Source of the DNA: an uncultured Clostridia bacterium | GTDB lineage: Bacteria > Bacillota > Clostridia > TANB77 > CAG-508 | DNA: 6,490 nucleotides | Assembly (NCBI GenBank): GCA_947584125.1 | Contig: CANPWI010000077.1 | Location: 1 to 6,490, forward strand | Direction: 5' to 3' | Shown: piece after piece, positions 4,354 to 6,490 of the stretch | Layout: every line of letters begins with the position of its first letter | Position numbering within the stretch: position 1 is the stretch's first letter | Notes under the pieces: model-generated | The model's database searches: none | What the model was told of the DNA's origin: nothing | The model's input: only the letters and a program-made list of their open reading frames with translations | Position numbers and translations under genes: made by a program

Positions 4354-5990
4354 ATGGTAAAAAATAATAATTTTAGAGTTCGGATTATACATTAGATTAT
4401 CTCGTGAAGATGGAGATAGTGGGGAAAGCGAAAGTATAGTTAATCAAAGAAAGATTTTACAAAGATATATAAGGGAGAACAATTTAACACTTATCAAAGA
4501 ATACATTGATGATGGTGCAAGTGGTACAACTTTTAATAGACCGGGATTTAATGAATTATTACAAGATATTGAAAATAAAAGCATTAATATGGTTATTACT
4601 AAAGATTTATCTAGACTTGGTAGGGATTATATAAAAACTGGAGAATATATTGAAAATTATTTCCCAGAAAAGAATATTAGATATGTTGCAATACTTGACG
4701 GAATAGACACTTATATTGATAGCACAAACAACGATATAACACCTTTTAAAGCAATTATGAATGATATGTATGCAAAAGATATTTCGAAAAAAATCAGGAG
4801 CGTTTATAAAGAAAAACAAAAGCAAGGTGAATATTTGTGTAGCATACCAGCATATCGGATATAAAAAGCATCCTAGTATTAAAAATAAGCTAGTTATTGA
4901 TGAAAATGTAGCTGATATAGTAAGAAAAATTTTTGATATGTATGCAAATGGACATGGGAGTAAAGAGATAGTAAATTATTTAAATAACAATAAATACTTA
5001 TCTCCAACTGGTTACAGAAAAATAGGATTGGTGCAAGATGAGAACAAAACGAATTATAATTGGAATGAAGTAACTATATGTAATATTTTAAAAAATGAGG
5101 TATATATAGGAAATACTATACAAAATAAGAAAACAATTGTATCGTATAAGGTAAAGAAAATTAGAACTGTAGAAAAAGAAAATCAGATACGAGTAAATAA
5201 TACACACGAACCTATTATTGATAAAGATGTATTTGAAAAAGTAAATAGTATTTTGGAAAAAAGAGGAGCAAATACAAAACCAAAATATGACTACTTATTA
5301 AGAGGTATGCTTTATTGTTATCATTGCAAAAGAAAATTGCAAATTGTACTAAAAAAGAGTACAAGCAAAAATGCAAAATCACATCCATATATAACTTGCA
5401 CAGGTCATAAATCAAGAGGGTGCTACCCACTAAATATCAATTACGAAAAGTTTGAAAAACATATTCTTTATATAGTAAAAAATATATGTCAAATCTATGC
5501 TAATAAGGAAATTTTGTACACTGTTTATGAAAAATATCAGAACAAAACTCATAATATAAGAGAAGAATTTACGAAGAAAGTAACACAAATAGATATAAAA
5601 ATCTCTGAAATAAACAGTAATTTAGATAAGATGTATTTAGATAAATTAAATGGTACTTTATTAGAAGAAGATTATATAAGATATTCACAAAAATTCATTT
5701 TAGAAAGGACAAATTTAATAAAACAAAAGAAAGAATTAGAAGAAAAATTAACACAAACAGAAAATAAAATTAGTAATAAAAATAAAACTAAAGAAGAAAA
5801 AGAGTTAGATGAAGTAATAGAAAACTTTTTGAAATTTAAAAAAATAGATAAAATGTATTTGTACCGATTAATCAATAGAATTGAGATTGATAAAAACAAA
5901 AATGTATACATATATTTTAACTTTTCAAAGTTAAATTTTTGGGATAAAAATTTAGATGAACTTATTAATATTGAGAAATTATTATTTTAA
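4354..5990 (+). CDS. Large serine recombinase (TnpX/site-specific integrase type), two +1 frame breaks
   Basis: Joined across shifts at C4381 and C4856, this gives an uninterrupted 544-residue recombinase that inserts or excises DNA by a Ser-DNA intermediate. Order of domains: resolvase catalytic domain with YIRLSRED (catalytic Ser16), DDGASGTTFNRPGF (53-65) and TKDLSRLGRD (82-91, conserved Arg87 and Arg90); recombinase domain from about PAYGYKKHP (G168) through GHGSKEIVNYLNN and ICNILKNEVYIG; zinc ribbon with Cys321, Cys324, Cys348 and Cys356; long coiled coil (about 406-485); short C-terminal domain. The length is in the usual range. The ATG at 4354 is favoured: frame 2, which holds the catalytic motif, has no ATG, GTG or TTG between its upstream stop at 4358 and 4589, so the active-site region can only be made by starting at 4354 and shifting at 4381. 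Apart from the two CGG sites there are no stops or lesions. Whether it is functional depends on those sites being bypassed. Confidence 0.88.
4378..4384 (+). other. +1 frameshift site GTT CGG A in the recombinase
   Basis: The 0-frame from ATG 4354 reads MVKNNNFRV, then CGG ATT ATA CAT TAG. Skipping C4381 gives GTT GGA TTA TAC ATT AGA, that is V-G-L-Y-I-R leading into the catalytic LSRED motif. Without it only a 13-residue peptide is made. Confidence 0.7.
4853..4859 (+). other. +1 frameshift site TAT CGG A in the recombinase
   Basis: The 0-frame reads GCA TAT CGG ATA TAA and ends at 4864. Skipping C4856 gives GCA TAT GGA TAT AAA AAG, that is A-Y-G-Y-K-K, the conserved P-Y-G-Y-K-K junction of serine recombinases just after the catalytic domain. 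The conserved spacing leaves exactly one base too many. Confidence 0.75.
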
Positions 5991-5999
5991 TGATAAAAT
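5971..5999 (+). promoter_or_regulatory. Promoter of the nuclease gene with extended -10
   Basis: TTGAGA (5971-5976), a 17-base spacer and TAAAAT (5994-5999) each match the SigA consensus at five of six positions, and TG at 5991-5992 gives an extended -10. The -35 lies inside the last codons of the recombinase. The predicted start near 6006 leaves a leader of about 20 bases that holds the ribosome site GAGGT (6014-6018). Confidence 0.7.
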
Positions 6000-6026
6000 G
6001 GAAAAAATAAAATGAGGTAAAATTTT

Positions 6027-6490
6027 ATGGGAAGAAAAAAGAAAAATGAAAAGATAAATATTTTGCAATACATTTTTACAGTAGTTATATTAATTTGTAT
6101 TTCAATTTATGGGTATATAAATCAAAAAAATGCACCTACAAATTCAGTAAATGAGTATAATGTAGATAATCAAAATATCATATTTGATTTATCTACAATT
6201 CCAGAATATTCAGGAAAAGCTTATGTTGAAATTAATAATAATATTCCATATTTTACAGAGGAAGATTATAATACTGATGCATTTGAAAAATATAGTGAGT
6301 TTGATATTTTAGGAAGAAGCGGAGTAGCAATAGCCAATATTTGCAAAGAGATTATGCCAAAAGAGGGAGAAGAACGTGGCGAAATTGGTGGAATTAAGCC
6401 AACTGGATGGGTGCAAAAAAGATATGATAATTTAATAAAAGATAAATATTTATATAATCGTTGTCATTTAATTGGATGGCAACTTGCAGG
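6027..6490 (+). CDS. DNA/RNA non-specific endonuclease, EndA-like, membrane-anchored; 3'-partial
   Basis: The ATG at 6027 follows GAGGT (6014-6018) by 8 bases, and the frame is open to the window end (154 codons). The first residues are very basic (GRKKKNEK) and 12-30 are hydrophobic, which fits an N-terminal membrane anchor with the enzyme outside the cell. NIIFDLSTIPEYSGKAYVEINNN (50-72) and FDILGRSGVAIANICKEIMP are typical of the secreted DNA-entry nuclease group of Gram-positive bacteria. RCHLIGWQLAG at 145 onward is the beta-beta-alpha metal active site, with His147 as the general base; the family's more usual form is RGHL. The metal-binding Asn and the rest are beyond the window. Such enzymes degrade external DNA or take part in DNA uptake. 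The gene has its own promoter, so it need not belong to the recombinase element. Confidence 0.85.
   Translation, partial: MGRKKKNEKINILQYIFTVVILICISIYGYINQKNAPTNSVNEYNVDNQNIIFDLSTIPEYSGKAYVEINNNIPYFTEEDYNTDAFEKYSEFDILGRSGVAIANICKEIMPKEGEERGEIGGIKPTGWVQKRYDNLIKDKYLYNRCHLIGWQLA

Noticed and set aside
4173..4355. Minus-strand open frame opposite the 49-codon gene
   Set aside because: It is a shadow frame of AT-rich DNA with hydrophobic, low-complexity content and no ribosome binding site. The same holds for the minus-strand frames at 2382-2570, 4607-4825, 5215-5430 and 5672-5911, and for the one at 3674-3931 inside the unknown gene.
505..4859. CGG reassigned to another amino acid (Trp or Gln, as reported in some Firmicutes)
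   Set aside because: Reassignment would keep the 0 frame, but at all three sites the conserved protein continues in the +1 frame, so a new amino acid for CGG does not explain them.
4589..4864. A short recombinase gene starting at ATG 4589
   Set aside because: It would begin in the middle of the catalytic domain, without the active-site Ser, and has no ribosome binding site of note.
4354..5990. Recombinase as an ordinary decayed pseudogene
   Set aside because: Apart from the two CGG sites there is no stop, deletion or lost motif in 544 codons, and both breaks share the motif found in pyrD. Random decay would give varied lesions, often in A or T runs.
4761..5990. A 409-residue gene starting at ATG 4761
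   Set aside because: Its first 30 or so residues are out of frame with the recombinase and resemble nothing; real homology starts at GGA 4857.

Overview
The window is very AT-rich (well under one third G+C by eye), with strong Shine-Dalgarno sites, consensus SigA-type promoters and genes typical of Clostridia (PyrD type 1B, an M14 gamma-D-glutamyl endopeptidase remnant, a large serine recombinase, an EndA-type nuclease). It most likely comes from a low-GC clostridial genome, possibly an uncultured gut lineage. I cannot place it more finely from sequence alone.

Layout, left to right: (1) the 3' part of pyrD (1-697), with one +1 frame break; (2) a membrane-anchored glucosaminidase-like protein (767-1522) with its own near-perfect promoter directly after the pyrD stop; (3) a structured 180-base gap with a long unidirectional terminator and a possible antiterminator; (4) a two-gene operon of a P-loop kinase-like protein (1703-2263) and a GNAT acetyltransferase (2275-2835); (5) a convergent terminator, then on the minus strand an N-terminally truncated M14 peptidase (2893-3351) and an unrecognised 218-residue protein (3366-4022); (6) an intergenic region with inverted repeats, then a 49-codon small gene (4195-4344) and a large serine recombinase (4354-5990) carrying two +1 frame breaks; (7) a nuclease gene (6027 to the window end) with its own promoter inside the recombinase 3' end.

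The most notable observation concerns the three frame breaks. Two are in the recombinase and one is in the unrelated housekeeping gene pyrD. All have the same form: an in-frame NNT CGG A, after which the conserved protein continues in the +1 frame starting with GGA (Gly). I checked every CGG in the coding regions (about 1,970 codons). These three are the only in-frame CGG codons, and all the other CGG triplets are out of frame. No other frame breaks were found in the intact genes. This suggests that CGG is unassigned or very poorly decoded in this organism and that the ribosome passes it by a +1 shift (or reads CGGA as a four-base Gly codon). A systematic sequencing error at TCGGA is the main alternative.

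The recombinase with its small upstream gene, the unknown protein and the truncated peptidase look like an accessory island, possibly an integrated element. The flanking pyrD, glucosaminidase and kinase/GNAT genes look chromosomal. The ends of any element cannot be fixed from this window.
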